In this document: piece after piece, positions 38,865-54,795 of the stretch
Layout: each line of letters begins with the position of its first letter
Position numbering within the stretch: the stretch's first letter is position 1
NCBI GenBank assembly: GCA_009739215.1
Contig: VSJF01000001.1
Span: 806,001-870,000 of the forward strand
Length of the DNA: 64,000 bases
Direction: 5' to 3'
Source of the DNA: Floccularia luteovirens
Lineage: Eukaryota > Basidiomycota > Agaricomycetes > Agaricales > Squamanitaceae
The notes under the pieces: generated by a model
Database searches by the model: none
Told to the model about the DNA's origin: nothing
Seen by the model: the letters and a program-made list of their open reading frames with translations, nothing else
Position numbers and translations under genes: made by a program

Positions 38865-39447
38865 CTAATCTCCAAAAAGCTTTTGTACACGTTTGAGAAC
38901 TGAATCCTTCGATGGGTCTGCAAACTAGTAAGGCCTCTGCGTGATAGATTACCACTAATGGAATACAAGTACCGTATGGATGGTCTTTAGATGGAATTTC
39001 AAGAAGTGCCGGAAATGCTTGCTGGTACTTGTCTACAGTCGGACGGATCTTTTCTGCTATCTGTATAGAATAATTAGTTCACCCTATCTGAATGTCGAAA
39101 GATGATGATGCAAACGTGTTGATTAATCAAGAGGATGGCAATGTCTCTCCGTTCCGTGAACTCTTGGAAAGCACCTTCAATAGTTGCAACCTGTGTCTCT
39201 GTTGTCTGGATTATTTCCCTCAAGAAATAAACGTTTATTCTGTGAAACTCACTTGAATCCACCACGAGGAAGTTCTTTTTTTGCTGATCGTTAACATGGC
39301 CGATACCTGCTAACAGGAGACCAGTAATTGAGTCCTACACAAGAACACGAAGTTAGATCGTTTACCAAGAGGACAATAACCTTATACCTCATCTCCGATT
39401 GCCGCTATGAGATTACGGTCTTTACTAAAGGATGTCGTTGTGGACAT
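38865..39447 (-). CDS. VMA7: V-type H+-ATPase subunit F
   Basis: Subunit F of the V1 sector, part of the central rotor stalk of the vacuolar proton pump. Spliced exons read [20 protein letters not shown], then [20 protein letters not shown], then [52 protein letters not shown] and, after the last intron, [17 protein letters not shown] with stop at 38865. All parts match subunit F, and the roughly 120-aa size is normal. It is divergent from the Ecdysoneless gene across 150 bp. Confidence 0.93.
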
Positions 39448-39597
39448 TGTATGCGCAACGCACACTCCGAGAATCTATAGCGAATTCGCAGAGCTGCACG
39501 ATGGTCATGTTTGGCTCAGGGACCTAGTATGATATCAGACCAAAGATTTATTTGATCTTCATTGTTGCACCCAATATTCTGTGTTATCACTAGTACG
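39448..39597. promoter_or_regulatory. Divergent promoter VMA7 / ECD
   Basis: 150 bp between opposite start codons (39447 minus, 39598 plus), so a compact shared promoter is implied. No specific motif recognised. Confidence 0.4.
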
Positions 39598-42500
39598 ATG
39601 AATATTTTCAACAGACCACCCACAATTGCAGAGGATACTCTGCAATATTCACTCATTCCACCCACGAATATGTCAGACAAGGCATCAGTCACAACTTTTG
39701 CAGCTTGTATTGATACTTTTGTTCACTCTCTTCTTCCTGGCTTTATATGGCACCGCGATGCTTTCGAGGTAAAAGTTGTCCCAAACACAGAAACCGAATC
39801 ATGGATGCTTGAAGGAAGAATGCGGGTAGGTGATTGTGTAGACGATGAATGGTGTGTCGTCTGGCTGCTGAAGGAGATAAGTTCGAAATGGGATTTGGCC
39901 ACCAGGTATGCAACTACGATAAATTGTGAATTCGTACTCAGGTTGTTAATCTAGTGTCTATGACTCTGATGGAGAATTTCTCTTAATCGAGGCTGCAGAG
40001 TCGCTTCCTTCGTGGGTAAAACCATCCATTTCAGAGAACAGAGTGCGCATTCTCCCCACTTTTTCGGCGAGGGAATGATTACATTTATGTGTACTCGTCC
40101 CATAGGTCTGGATATACAATTCCCGCATCCATCTAATCCCACTCTCACACACTTCCCCCCCGTCTAGAAAACACCGCCGTCGTAAACTTCCAGGGGCCAC
40201 AGATAGTGACGGTAAGGATGCTGCAGACGAAAATGAAGATTTCATTGTTCCAGAGGACGCGGTGAGAGTCGTCAGAGATATATCTATCGATACATACGCC
40301 CCACAGAATGTCGAAAATGCAATTGTGGCACGTATTTCTGGGTGCGATCAAATGATTTCCCATCTTCCCCTCCTGTGACCTCAACCTTTCTTTTTCCAGG
40401 TACCCGGATGCTGCGAAGAATCATGTACATAACACCAAGGTGTATATTCCTATTGGAATTGCTAGGGCACTTTCTGCCAATGCACATCTCGTGCAGAAAG
40501 CTGTCGAAACTTTCTACACCAGGGATGCAATACAACTCCGTGTGGGGAATGATTATAACTCAAGTATAGACAGTGTCTAACATTTCACCATAACAGGCTG
40601 CTCACCGGATGTCGCGCTTCCCACCTGATACAAATGTACTTCAGCCGGTCAAAATGACACGTACAGCCTATGCCCAACTCGTTGGTCAAAAGTTCTTTCC
40701 TCCTAAAGTTTTCGGCCGCTGGCCTGAGAAAGAGGGGTCGGAGCAATGGAGGTGGCGCGATGTGGGAATGAAAATCGTGCGTTCCCGTTCTCATTTGGGT
40801 AACGGGAAAATCCTTTAACCCCCATAGTTAGGCCGTTGGTTTCGAAATATTATATCAAGAAAGCAAAGGTCGCTTAAATACCAATGTAACAGCAGATGGT
40901 GTTAAATCTTCAGTGAGGATATTTGTAACATATGTGGAAAGCTATTACAATTCATATTTCACAGGTTGAAGCAAACAAAGATGCGTTACATCGCAGTCCC
41001 GAATACCAGAAATATATTGAAAATCTCAAATCTGCGGGTTATTTCCGAAACGAAATAGAGGGATCAGAGCTTTGGAGATCTCTGGAAAACAAAGCAGCGG
41101 TAACTTATGTTGACGTAAGGAGAATCGAGTGTGTCCCGTTCCTTTTCATCTATCATCCTCTAATGTTTTTTTCCCAAGCAATGCTTCTCGAAGACCATTT
41201 GCCGTCCAAGTGGAAGTGGCCATTTCAGAAGCTGTGGAACTTCCACAACCCGATGCTGTGACTGAAGATGCTGACGATTGGTTGAATGTTAATGAGCAAG
41301 ACTTTGAGCATGTATTGGAGAAAAAGATGGGTGCAAAAACTGAAAAATCTATAAACCCCAATACCATGGATGTAGACGATGTAGAGGAAGAAGATACTGT
41401 CGAAGACCAGTTGGCTTCTGAGCAAGCATCGAAGTTGGGGGATCTTGCAAACAAAGTGCAGGATTTCATTGAAGGGGAAGGGGATTTAGAGGGTGCGAGG
41501 TTTGAGGAGTGAGTTTCCATGACATCTTATCATAGCACGCCGCCTGATGGTTATTAGTGAGGAATTCTCGGACGAAGTATTCAGTGATGATTATGACGAG
41601 GGTGATACGTCAGATTCTTCTGACAACATGAACAAGGAAGAAAGATCTATTGAAATGGCTAATCTCGTCCCAGCACTTGATCCAGCAGATTACGGCAAGA
41701 TGCCCTCCTCATATTATAGCAATTCCCAGCGTGTTGTTCCTACCAATGTCGCATCTGAAAATGTCTCTACTGAGGAGAATAAACCCAATTCTGACACCCA
41801 GCACAGACCCATACGAAAGCCTATCCTTCCTCGCGATAATTTTGATGGAGTTGACTCTGATGATGAAACAGATGAAGACGAAGAGGAGGAAGACGAAGAG
41901 GAAGACGATAGGCCGCAAGTAGTTGGAGATATTGAAATAGACATGGGTGAGGAAGAAGAGGAATTCCTTGAATTTTCTAGGCAGGCACTGGGCATCACAG
42001 ATGCTCACTGGAATGACATAGTTCAAGACCGAAAGGGACGTGGAGGTAAGAAGTTTGTAACCAGTCAATAACTTTTGCTTATCTGTTTATAATTGATACA
42101 GCATTCCTACCAGCCAGTGTTCTATCAAAATCAGCTACTACCAAAAAATCCCGAAATCCTCGTCCCACAGACAAGAGCGGGTCGTTGAAAACTGAAACTT
42201 CAGGTGGTAAATCAAAAACTACCATGGATCCAGAATCGAGCCGTTCAGTGAACACAGATCTTGATTCCTTTGAAAAAGTAATGGATGCAATCAACGTGGA
42301 ATTGGTTCGCTTCCACGACCAGAAAGACAAAGGATCCACATCAAAAGATGAGAATGTCTCCTCAAAAGCGAAAAAAGGAAAAGAACCGGTTAGGTTCGAT
42401 GTGGACGAAATGAACAGAGAGATGGAAGACATGACGGGCGAGGATATTGAAGCTACAATGGATGCAGAACTAAAAGCTGTATTAGAGCGCGAGGATCTAG

Positions 42501-42652
42501 ATGATGACGATGAAGATGAGGTGCCTATGGATTATAATCTCATCAAGAATTTCTTGGAAAGTTTCAAGAGTCAAGGAGGGTTATCAGGTCCAGTCAGTAA
42601 TCTGGCTGGTAGATTACAACCTGGTTGGAAGTTGCCTAGGGATGAGTACTGA
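39598..42652 (+). CDS. ECD: Ecdysoneless (ECD/SGT1-family) protein
   Basis: Homologue of the Ecdysoneless family (human ECD), linked in animals to pre-mRNA splicing, R2TP/U5 snRNP assembly and cell-cycle control. The start MNIFNRPPTIAEDTLQYSLI is family-like; then follow FAACIDTFVHSLLPGFIWHR, DEWCVVWLLKEIS, VYDSDGEFLLIEAAESLPSW and VWIYNSRIHLIPL. HVHNTKVYIPIGIARAL and EYQKYIENLKSAGYF continue the conserved half. The C-terminal half is very acidic, with runs such as DETDEDEEEEDEEEDD. The late conserved blocks EFLEFSRQALGITDAHWNDI, PMDYNLIKNFLESFKSQGGL and SGPVSNLAGRLQPGWKLPRD are intact. Stop at 42652. The final three codons repeat with the stop region (gagtactgagtactgag), a trivial duplication. 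Confidence 0.93.
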
Positions 42653-42883
42653 GTACTGAGTCGTAATATAATTTAATGTCTTTACCTGTGGTTGGATAAA
42701 TAATCACGTGTTAACGAAAGGTTTCGCGGTCTCGGTGCACGGACATCTTGCCAGTGTATAACCTTTGAAACTTCGCATTACAACTCCACAACCTGTACGG
42801 GAGCGCTCTATATATCTTTCTGCCATGCATACTGATCCCCATAACCGTTTAACGAACCGCAGAAACCTGCCTGATCACGAAAC
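42653..42883. promoter_or_regulatory. AP-3 sigma promoter with CACGTG
   Basis: 231 bp. A CACGTG box lies at 42705-42710, 174 bp before the AP-3 sigma ATG. Confidence 0.35.
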
Positions 42884-43705
42884 ATGATCCATGCTGTACT
42901 TATATGTTGCGTCAGGAAAATTGAAAGAATTGGCTATTGTGCTTACCTCTTCCACTCATTGCTCAGTTAACACCTCTGGTGTCCCTCGATTAACAAAATT
43001 TTACACACCCCTACACCAATCATCGCAAACATTGGTTCAAAAGATTTTCTCACTTGTGTCTTTTCGCCCCGCGGGTCTCTGCAACTTTCTAGATGCACCA
43101 GAACTAGAAGCTTTTCTTGGTCCCAAGGATGGAGGAGCTGACGAGCGATGGAGGGTAGTATACAGGAGTTATGCTACATTGTACTTTATTTTTGTTGTGG
43201 ATGGAGCGGAGAGCGAACTCGGAATACTGGACTTGATACAGGTCGGTCGTAGCTGTTATCATGCCCTCTGCCTATATAACAGGAATGGTTTCTTGACAGG
43301 TGTTCGTAGAGTCCTTGGATCGTGCATTCGAAAATGTCTGTGAACTTGACCTCGTTTTCCATTTCGACGAAGTGAGCTTTTTAAAAGGGAGTACCACTGT
43401 TTACAATATTGATGTCTCTGTTTGAGGTGCATCACATTCTCGCAGAAATCATTCAAGGAGGTCTAGTGTTGGAGACAAATGTTGAAGAGATTGATACATC
43501 AGGTAAATCAATTTTTGCTCTATCTCAATATTCACTTCATCAATTAACATAAATAACAGTACAACAAGCAGCAAAGTCAAGGAAAGATTCATTCGCCTCG
43601 GCGAACCCATTATCATTGGGAGGGGGAGGTCTTGGCCAGCGGGGTAACATGAAAACCCCTCTAGGTTGGTTAACGGAGAGATTAACTGGGGTTAGCTCAA
43701 GATGA
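42884..43705 (+). CDS. APS3: AP-3 adaptor complex sigma subunit
   Basis: Small chain of the AP-3 clathrin-type adaptor, which sorts cargo from Golgi/endosomes to the vacuole. A first exon of 22 nt, MIHAVLI, splices into FNTSGVPRLTKFYTPLHQSS. Then come IFSLVSFRPAGLCNFLDAPE, ERWRVVYRSYATLYFIFVVD and ESELGILDLIQ, followed by VFVESLDRAFENVCELDLVF, HHILAEIIQGGLVLETNVEE and a C-terminal extension, VQQAAKSRKDSFASANPLSL, that is typical of AP-3 sigma and absent from AP-1/AP-2 sigma. Stop at 43705. Assignment to AP-3 rests on this tail and on LGPKDGGADERWRV. Confidence 0.92.
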
Positions 43706-44035
43706 AATATATTGGACATTTTTCTTGCTTTATATCACCGCAGCCTACAGCACTCCGCGCTTTAGTTTCCCTGTGAATTTGTGCTATTATCCCCGACCTC
43801 GGGTTAGCGATGAGAGAATGCGAGATCCGTAAGAAGAAATCTATTTACAGGATTAAACCGCGATAATTAGCTCCCTTCGTACGGCACAAACTTATCGCAT
43901 TGCCGTATGCAATCATAGTGGGGTATATGCAATAGAAAGCGATATTTTGATGAGAGGATCTTCCCCACAATGATGCATGGGATCATATGATGATATAAAC
44001 AACATAACTGGATCACGAAGAACGCAGACTTTATT
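43706..44035. other. Convergent 3' region AP-3 sigma / MED6
   Basis: 330 bp between stop codons. Frames seen here on the minus strand are read-through past the MED6 splice site. No feature recognised. Confidence 0.4.
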
Positions 44036-45181
44036 TCAAGATGGTGCTGGCGCAGAAGCTGCAGCAAGTGATGTCCCTGGATGTATTCAATTAGTAGGAA
44101 GGTGGCAGAAACCCGGTACCTACGTTTTTTCTTTTTCTTTCCTCCACCAAGTCTTAATGAGTCTTGCGAGCCAGATACCGAAGGCGCCTTAGCTGCGAGA
44201 TCTGGCGGAGCTGGAGCGGGGGTGGCAGAAGAACGGATCGCGGTTGTTGCTGGGGTATCTATTGCCATGCTTTCGGCATTTTGAGCAAAGACACTAGAAG
44301 AGAAGGAATTTTTGGAGTGCGCAGCAGTCGCACGCATGGCATTAACCAAAAGCATATTATTCTGTTGTCTCTTTGGTGCTTCCGAATTCTTGGCAACTGA
44401 TACTGAAGTTTCCGCGTCACTTTCTGCTGACTCTGCTTCTGGACCCCGCTTTTTGGTATTATCATCGGGCATTGAATTGCTTATTATCGGCCATACAAAT
44501 CCTGTTCGTGGAGTATAGTCGGGCCGGTGTTTTCGTAGTATGTCTAAGGAGGTTTGAAGCGAGCACAGAGATGTAAGCTAGTTTTGGGGTTATAAAATGT
44601 AGCAATATTTTGAATGAAGACTTGCCAAACGATTAGAAAGGACAGTATAGATATCCGGTGATTCATATATGCGGTTGTTCATGATAAAATAGTCTGCTAA
44701 GGGGTTGACTGGGAATTCGGAGTCAGTGGTAAGATATATGTAGTATGCTTGGTATCAAAACAAACCTTCATCAGGAGAAAATCTCTCGCGCTTTTGGATA
44801 ACGAAGAAAGAGGGGGGTTGTGAATGTACAAGAGCAAACTCTATGCCAGTAAAACGCCTGCCATAACAATGAATTCGACTAACACTGGGAGAAATTTATT
44901 GAGCTTGCCGCAGCTCTTCAGCCTCATTGTGGAGTGGCACCCCGGAATGCATGGTTTGCATGCGCAAAACTTGATTGTTGCTTTGTTTATCATAGAACAT
45001 TGAGGATGCGAAGTATTCAAAGACATTATCGGGAGTGAGCGGTCCATTGACCTGGGTGGGTGTCGACAAGTTGCCGTGACAGAAATTACACGGAGATTAT
45101 AAGACTGACCTGTAACCATTCATGCCAAATGAAGAATCTATGGGAGAAATCCTCGGAGGGATGGAGATCAATTATGTCCAT
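44036..45181 (-). CDS. MED6: Mediator complex subunit 6
   Basis: Head-module subunit of the Mediator coactivator of RNA polymerase II. It starts MDIIDLHPSEDFSHRFFIWH, then EWLQ joins VNGPLTPDNVFEYFASSMFY, followed by DKQSNNQVLRMQTM. FTGIEFALVHSQPPSFFVIQ follows, and then PLADYFIMNNRIYESPDIYT with VLSNRL. These are the classical Med6 blocks. The intron between EELR and RFTGIE (44908-44858) has no GT option and must use a GC donor (GCAAGC). The C-terminal third is Ser/Ala/Pro-rich, followed by a KKKKKR cluster. The last short exon ends TSLAAASAPAPS with stop at 44036. The gene is divergent from NRAMP across 304 bp. Confidence 0.92.
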
Positions 45182-45485
45182 TGGAGGTGGAGTGCAAAGA
45201 AGATATTGATAGTGTGAGGTTCACCAGGGACGATGAGCAACACGCACATACAAGAGGACGCTGTAACGGTGAGGACAACGGTCAATGCTAAAGATTGCTA
45301 TGAATAGATACAGCGACCAAGGGAGTGGTTCCTGCTGATTCGCTTGTGCCTAATATCCTTCGCACGGGAAGCAATAATCTGGTGTGCTCTCACTACGTTG
45401 TATCAATCCGCTCTCCTGGGTTCTCCGTTCTTAATGATGGCTTACAATCTCTTTCTCTTTTCCTCTCCTTTCTTCTGTCCTTTCT
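45182..45485. promoter_or_regulatory. Divergent promoter MED6 / NRAMP
   Basis: 304 bp between opposite start codons. A pyrimidine-rich run (about 45430-45485) lies directly before the NRAMP ATG, as in many fungal core promoters. Confidence 0.4.
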
Positions 45486-47671
45486 ATGACTATGTCTAGT
45501 CACTCCAATCGAACAGGTCGTTCGTCCCATAATTCTGCTGAAAACTCCTTAAATATCAGGAATGTTATTCACTCCACCTGCTGGACCGTGGTTCACCATG
45601 TGAAGAAACACGTCGGTGTAGGTATTATATGTGCCGTTGCTTACTTCGACCCGTACGTATCTTGGCGTTTTACTTGGTCCAATGAATTGATTTCTGTATG
45701 AAGGGGAAATTGGAGCGTGGACTTGCAAGCTGGCTCAAATTTCGGTTATAGACCCATGCTTTTTGTTATTCTCATGGCTGGATTGGGTGCAATTGTCCTC
45801 CAAGTTAGTAACATCTTTCACGGCTCATTAACAAGAAATGACACCATATAGACACTAGCCTGTAAATTAGGCTGCGTTACTGGTCTTGGTAAATCCACTA
45901 GTGTCACAATCTTGCGGTGTTATTTTTCTAATAACAAATAGACCTCGCCTCTCACTGTCGTCTGCTTCTGTATAATCACCCGCGACACCCTCGTCTAGTC
46001 CGTCGACTAGTGCTTTACCCACTTTACGTGCTCGCGGAGATTGCAATTATTTCCACTGATCTAGCGGAACTATTAGGTTCAGCTATCGGGTTTTGTCTCA
46101 TCTTTCCACAGCTGCCGTTATGGGCAGGGGTTCTCCTAACCGCTGCCGATGTTCTGGTCTTTTTGTTTTTCAGCAGCTCTTCTGCAGGCCAAGGGCGACC
46201 TGTCAGAATATTTGAGTTTACCATCATGGGCCTTGTATGTAGATACCGTTTTCAAAGATTGGCATGTTGGTGGTACAATCTTATCGGGACATAGGTGTTC
46301 GCCGTTTTTTTCTGCTTCATCGCGTTGCTTGTGAAGGCGAAACCAGACTGGTCTAAAGTCTTCATGGGTTATATCCCTGACAAAGGGCTCTTCCAAAGCC
46401 AGCCTGATGCGGTGTATGCAGGTAATGCGAATTTATCACACGTTCTACTCTTAATAACATATATTATACGTCAGCTGTTGGTATATTGGGTGCTACGGTT
46501 ATGCCGCACGCGTTATTTCTTGGATCGTCTCTCGCAGCACAAGACCGCATTTCTGTCGCTCCAATCTCAGAACCCACGCTTCCAACACAGCTCGGTCATA
46601 AGACTCTTCGATCGCGAATCAAGCATTTTATTGCTCCATTTTTCGCTATCAGTAGGGCCGAACGAGTAGCCGCATCACGAGACTACCGGAGCAAGTATGG
46701 GGAACGAGAAAACAATTCACTGCATTTTATTCGGCAGCATCTCACACATGGCATCGCTGATGTTATCACCAGCTTGATTGCCCTTGCTATGCCAATCAAT
46801 TCAGCGTCAGACTGTCTTTCCCCTTGTTCGTTGAGGGGGTGTTAACCTTAGAACTTTCCATAGAATCCTCATTCTCGCTGCAACTGTGTTTTTCAATGGT
46901 CCAGATCAGAAGCATGACACTCCAGCTGGTTTATTCGATGCGCACGATCTAATCAAAGCGCGCCTTGGAAAAGGTGATTTGCATAAAACTTCCGGTCTCC
47001 ATTTCTATATGCTGCTAATATTGTAAATTTTACCCAGCAGCTGCATTTGTATTTGCGCTTGCGCTCCTCTGTGCCGGCCAAACTTCTAGTATAACAGCCA
47101 CGCTGGCTGGTCAAATTGTTTCTGAAGGTTTTATAGAATGGAGAGTGTCTGTGAGCCAAGTTCTCTATTCATATAGCCTTGACTGATTGAACCCGGATAG
47201 CCCTTCCTCCGGAGACTAATTACCCGACTTATCAGCCTAGTTCCTTCCGTCATCGTTGCCGTTGCTGTAGGAAAAGACGGAATAAGCACCCTTCTCGTTG
47301 CCTCGCAGGTGGTTTTGTCTGTCGTCCTGCCATTCGTCGCCTTTCCTTTAATCTATTTGACATCTTCGGAAGTTGTTATGCGCGTTCGGAAACCACCCTC
47401 ACAACTTGTGGAAAACAACGAAATAGCTCTCAGCCAGGAAAGGACGTCGACCGATTCTAACCAGATATTAGATATCCCCCAAGATCTGGAATCACCTGAG
47501 AAGGATATAGATGAAAAAGTTGAAACTTCATCCCTTGATCTTTGCGACTACGTCGATTTCAGTAATGGACGTTTACTTTCCGCTCTGTCATATGCTATCT
47601 GGAGTGTTGTGCTTGTCGCAAATTCGTATGCCATAGTTATGCTCCTGATGAAGTTGAGAGCGCAAAAGTAA
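45486..47671 (+). CDS. NRAMP-family divalent metal transporter
   Basis: Proton-coupled Mn/Fe-type metal importer of the NRAMP (Smf) family. The first metal-binding motif DPGN in TM1 is split by an intron: AVAYFDP joins [16 protein letters not shown]. Then come [50 protein letters not shown] and [35 protein letters not shown] carries the TM6 metal motif MPH. After several further spans the C-terminus has a polar loop ([16 protein letters not shown]) and a last span before the stop at 47671. Both metal-binding motifs look intact. Yeast has plasma-membrane, endosomal and vacuolar members; location here is open. Confidence 0.92.
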
Positions 47672-48256
47672 TCAAATGAGCTTCCTTGTACAGTTTAGAT
47701 ATGGATCATAAAATAACAGTTGTAACACTAAATTTCCTTCGTTTGCGGAGAACAAGTTGTTCATTCGAATATATCTCGTAAATATCCCATTCGTAACAGT
47801 GCAATTTATAATGTAAGAAGATTACTTCATTGTTTGTATTTTGGGAGGGGCTTAAGGGAATACGAGTAGAAATGGTTCAAAAAAAGAAACATAATAAAAC
47901 TCTCGACAGTCCTAAAACCAAAGAAACAAAAGCATCCACAAGAGAGGATGTAGAAGAAGGATATCTCTTGATCATTGTAAGGAGAGAAAGATATTTAAAA
48001 AGAAATTCATATTGCGGTCACGCTCGTCGCTGGGCCGTGCTGATAACAGCAAGGCGGTACGAAACGTGACACAGGCAAATGACGCGTGGCGGGCTAGATC
48101 CCTGATGTCAAACCAGATGAGCATTTAGACGGAACCTGCTGGCAGGCGAGGAGGTTTTGCATGTGCCTTTCGAATAGCATAAGGAAAGGTGATGATTGAA
48201 AAGACAAAGCATACTCACAATAGGGGAAGCATAATTGTTGATATTCTTTTATCCAT
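47672..48256. other. Convergent intergenic region NRAMP / C2H2 gene
   Basis: 585 bp, AT-rich on the left. A Lys-rich open frame at 47830-48069 (plus) shows no resemblance to a family and is probably chance. Confidence 0.4.
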
Positions 48257-49351
48257 TTACTTGATGTCGTTGCATCCACATGAGACATTTCGTCCGATCA
48301 ATCCTTTCCCACAGTTATCGCACCATACACGGGGTCCTTTCTCAACTCCAATAGCCTTGTCCGAGGAAACGAGGCTCTGTGAGGGACAAACAGAGTCATC
48401 ACGGTGAATGCTGACGAGATGACGGCCGAGATCATGTTTGCGGCTGAATGACCTTCCACAATTTTTGTGGGGGCAGACATGGGGCTTCAATCTGTTGGGA
48501 TCGTGGGTCGCCAATGTGGGTCTTGAGATTGTATGCACGGGCAAAAGCTGCAAAATACAAATATATTAGGGATAGAATGCAGGAAGGAAAATATATCTCT
48601 ATTTACCGCGCGGACAAGCTTCACATTTATACTTCTTCCTTGGGTCACCTTTGTATTCCTCAGACACACGGACTTGGGTAACCGGAGGAGCAGGTGGAAG
48701 CTGGGTGGTGATGTGGAGGGGCGAAACAGTAGAGTGGTTGGGTGGCGAGCTATTGAAACCAATTTCACTATAGAATGAGTTGCGCCTCGGGGGGCCATAA
48801 TCTGAAAAACTCGCGCGGTGGCCGTATGGTTTTGCAACTGTGGAGAGGGGAACGGGTGGGCTGCGGGGCGGGGTAGGTGGCAATGCCCCAAAAGATGTGG
48901 GATCGTTACTATCGTCTATGCCCATGCTAGGTTGTGTTATAGCGTATTCAGAACCAACGCGAACCCTCTGGAAGTCCATGTCTAGCTCTTGGAACGAAAT
49001 GGTATTTGGCTGATATGTTAAAGGCTCGTTGTAGAAAGACTCAGAGTGGGAGGACAGGGAGTCATAAGCAGACTCCGATGAAACAGTTATGGTGGAAAGA
49101 GGACCGCATGTACCTGGCGGTTCTGACCTCAAAAAGGAATATGCGTCGTTATCAACGGTCAGGAGTTGCAATTGGTCAAAAGCAGCAAGGTTTGTGTCGA
49201 TATCAGACTCGAACAAATCCGGGTGAGGAGCGAGGATGTCTGTAGGGGAATGGAACGAGAAAAACTCGAGGCTCTGCTGCAACTGTTTGGTATGCTCCAG
49301 ATTGTATCGCTCAAAAGCAGGAGGATACGGTGAGGAAAAGGATTCTGACAT
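48257..49351 (-). CDS. C2H2 zinc-finger transcription factor
   Basis: Predicted DNA-binding regulator, nuclear. The start is MSESFSSPYPPAFERYNLEH; a longer in-frame extension upstream is not used because it is leucine/histidine-rich leader-like sequence. About 250 residues of Ser/Pro-rich, probably activating sequence come first, including repeated PPTPPRSPP-type stretches and RRNSF. An intron then falls inside finger 1, joining YKCEACPR to AFARAYNLKTHIATH. Finger 2 is HVCPHKNCGRSFSRKHDLGR with HLVSIH. A degenerate third cysteine pair, WCDNCGKGL, lies near the end. The two-finger arrangement resembles Crz1-like and other fungal C2H2 factors, but I would not assign an orthologue. Confidence 0.82.
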
Positions 49352-51924
49352 TGTGACGATAAACTGCGGACTAGTTAATAAGATGAGGAGAGAGTGAGTC
49401 AAGGGGGGAATGCAATGTTGCAGATGGTGGTTGGGAAGAAAGGTGTGGAACCGATCCAGCCTGCCCATATACAGTTGCTGCGCATTTACGTAACACCATC
49501 TTGGTCATCTAAACACACGTAAGCGAGATTGGTCACAGGGCCTTTCAAGGCGTTCTCTCTCCGAGTGTCAACACATATCTCAGTACAATTCACCTTGCAA
49601 GCTCAAGCTTCAAGGCCATGCTCTTTGCGCGCGAATCATATATTTCATCTATTTTTCTATGTTTCAGCTCTTCTACAATGATATTCCCCTATACCAGGCA
49701 GCAACTATCCTCTTTACAGCACTTCCAACTGCGGTCCTGCCTTCCCTGATCAAATACACTTGCCTGGCGCCCATATTCCCCGCCATACACGAATCAAATC
49801 AATATATGCCAAACTCTACTACCCTTTCAAATTCAGACGCGTCACTCTCTTGCCGAGAGCATTCCGTGTACGTGGTGACACGACATGCCTGGCTGCGCAT
49901 GCAAATGTGATACCAACTCCATTCTATGCAAATTCCACATACTTCTTTTGCACTGCCTTTGGCTCGGTAGCTTCCGACGCAACAGACTTAAACCATTAAA
50001 TGCCCCAGATTCTCTCAATTAATGATGTTCTCCTGAAAACATTCAAGAAAGAATATACATGAGATGCATGTGTACTCCTTGTCCTAATTCTATGAGGTAT
50101 TGGACCTAACAGTGAGCATACAACTCTAGAAGTAGATCCTTTTTGTACATATCACCCAAGACAACAAGTATCTGACTCCAGTCCAGCTACTTCAATTCCG
50201 ATCTAAAAATAAATAATTCCGATCATCCCTATATTCAATGCACTGGTCCAGGGTACCGGGAGGTTGAAGTGGAATCGTGCGTTTACAATAATTTCTTTCA
50301 GTTGTGCGCCTATAGAAACAAACGACGGCTAACAATAAATCGACAGTTCCTCTCCTTTGACCTCAAATAATTTTTTTTCTTTTCAAAGCAATCAAACAAA
50401 GTACATCCACACGACGGCGAAACACAGCCGAGTTTCCATCTGTCATGCCACATCATGTTGAAGAAGCTGCACAGCTGGAAAACCAATCTTCTGGACGTTA
50501 ACGAAAGATGGCTATATACGTTCGTCAAATAATGTGATTGTCTATTCCATCTATGTCGAATTCACAAAAATGCCAGGTGGCATTTTTTTTCTTGGTGAAT
50601 ACATTAACCAAAGCATTGCTAACCTCGTGTACCCTGATTAAGCCTCACGGTAGCCGTGCTGAATATCCAGCCGGCGCACATCGGAGTCCGTGAACAAGCG
50701 TTGCGACATTTTCCACTGTGACAGCCAAGTACCACTAACCATAAATACTGGATATTGGAATTCTATATCGGAATACTCTCTCAGACGTCACAATCCTTTC
50801 CACTTCACAACAGGAAATTATGGGCTTAAGACCTTGCACGTTCCAAGGCGGTGAATTTCTTATGGGCGATAAAAATAGTTAGGGAATTGGTGATATGTTC
50901 CATCGGGGGTAGGATCCAAAAGCCAAAAACACAAGCATTTGTGTTGCTTATTTCCTGTCTAGCACTTCCTCAACGAACTGGATGGTAACAATCTATCTAT
51001 GCCTTGCTCCACACCGAAATGTATACGGACGACCTATTGGATATCATGCGAAATTAGAAAATTCGGGTGTATACAACTGTTGGTCGAACAGATCCGATCC
51101 ATTCAAGGTGACTGATGAAATCAATGTCAGTCAAGGGGTTTTTGAAACACATGGATCGGTCGAACTTTTGAGGTTTCTGTTAGTGGAGTTAAGATTCTTC
51201 CGATTCGAATGAGTATCGATGTGCTACCAAAGTTCATTCTCTCCTCGGGCGGATTGTTTACTTCGGGAGGATCGAGGTTTTGTGAGTAACATTGTTGAAT
51301 TAACTCCTTTTCTAAAGGTAGGGATTCAGGTGTCCAGCTGGTACGTAAACACTAGTGCTCGAATCTGTATGTAGCACTTATATGGGTCGACGTTTGATAT
51401 ACCTATTTAAGATTGACATATCTATTTGGACCAATATGAAGTAGGGATCATCCCACTTCTTGGGCGTGGGGGGCGACACAGCTATGTACTCTTCATTTTA
51501 TTTCCTTCATGTCAGGAGCCCAGAACGTCCAGAGTCCACACAAATCAAACCAATCGCCTGAAAATCAAAAAAAGGTTAGACCATGTCAATGTTTCCAGGT
51601 GGGTTCTTCCCTGCGCTTCCAATGATCATCAGATGTCCATTTTCATCGGTATAAATCTTGGTTACGCCAGGTCTCCACATTCATACTGGTTGTTGGTCTC
51701 TCTCGGCGTAAAAGATACTCCGGTAAAATCTAGCTCTACCAAATTTAGGCAGGCAAACAGGAAGATCAACCGGCTAGAGCGGAAAATCTGAAGGCTTCGA
51801 GTTCGACCCTAGCGCTGGGCTGATCTGGAACATTTGTATGGATTCAAGTTAGAATTTACATAAAATCAAGCAATACATTGGAGGTTGTACAACAAATATC
51901 TAAATTATGGAAATTATAAAATTC
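49352..51924. other. Largest gene-free stretch, 2.6 kb
   Basis: No conserved protein can be assembled on either strand; frames near 49659-49999 and 51426-51791 are not family-like. The only structured signal is a tRNA-like relic around 51766-51820. The left end holds the C2H2 promoter and the right end the 3' flank of MCM5. Confidence 0.4.
51766..51820 (+). pseudogene. tRNA-like relic
   Basis: GGCTAGAGCG, as in tRNA D-arms, is followed by CTGAAGG and a perfect B-box core GTTCGACCC at 51801-51809. The left half of the anticodon arm is missing, and the T-stem has mismatches (5' TCGAG against CTAGC). It may be a decayed tRNA or a tRNA-derived short element. No intact acceptor stem was found. 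Confidence 0.3.
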
Positions 51925-54795
<2,871 letters not shown>

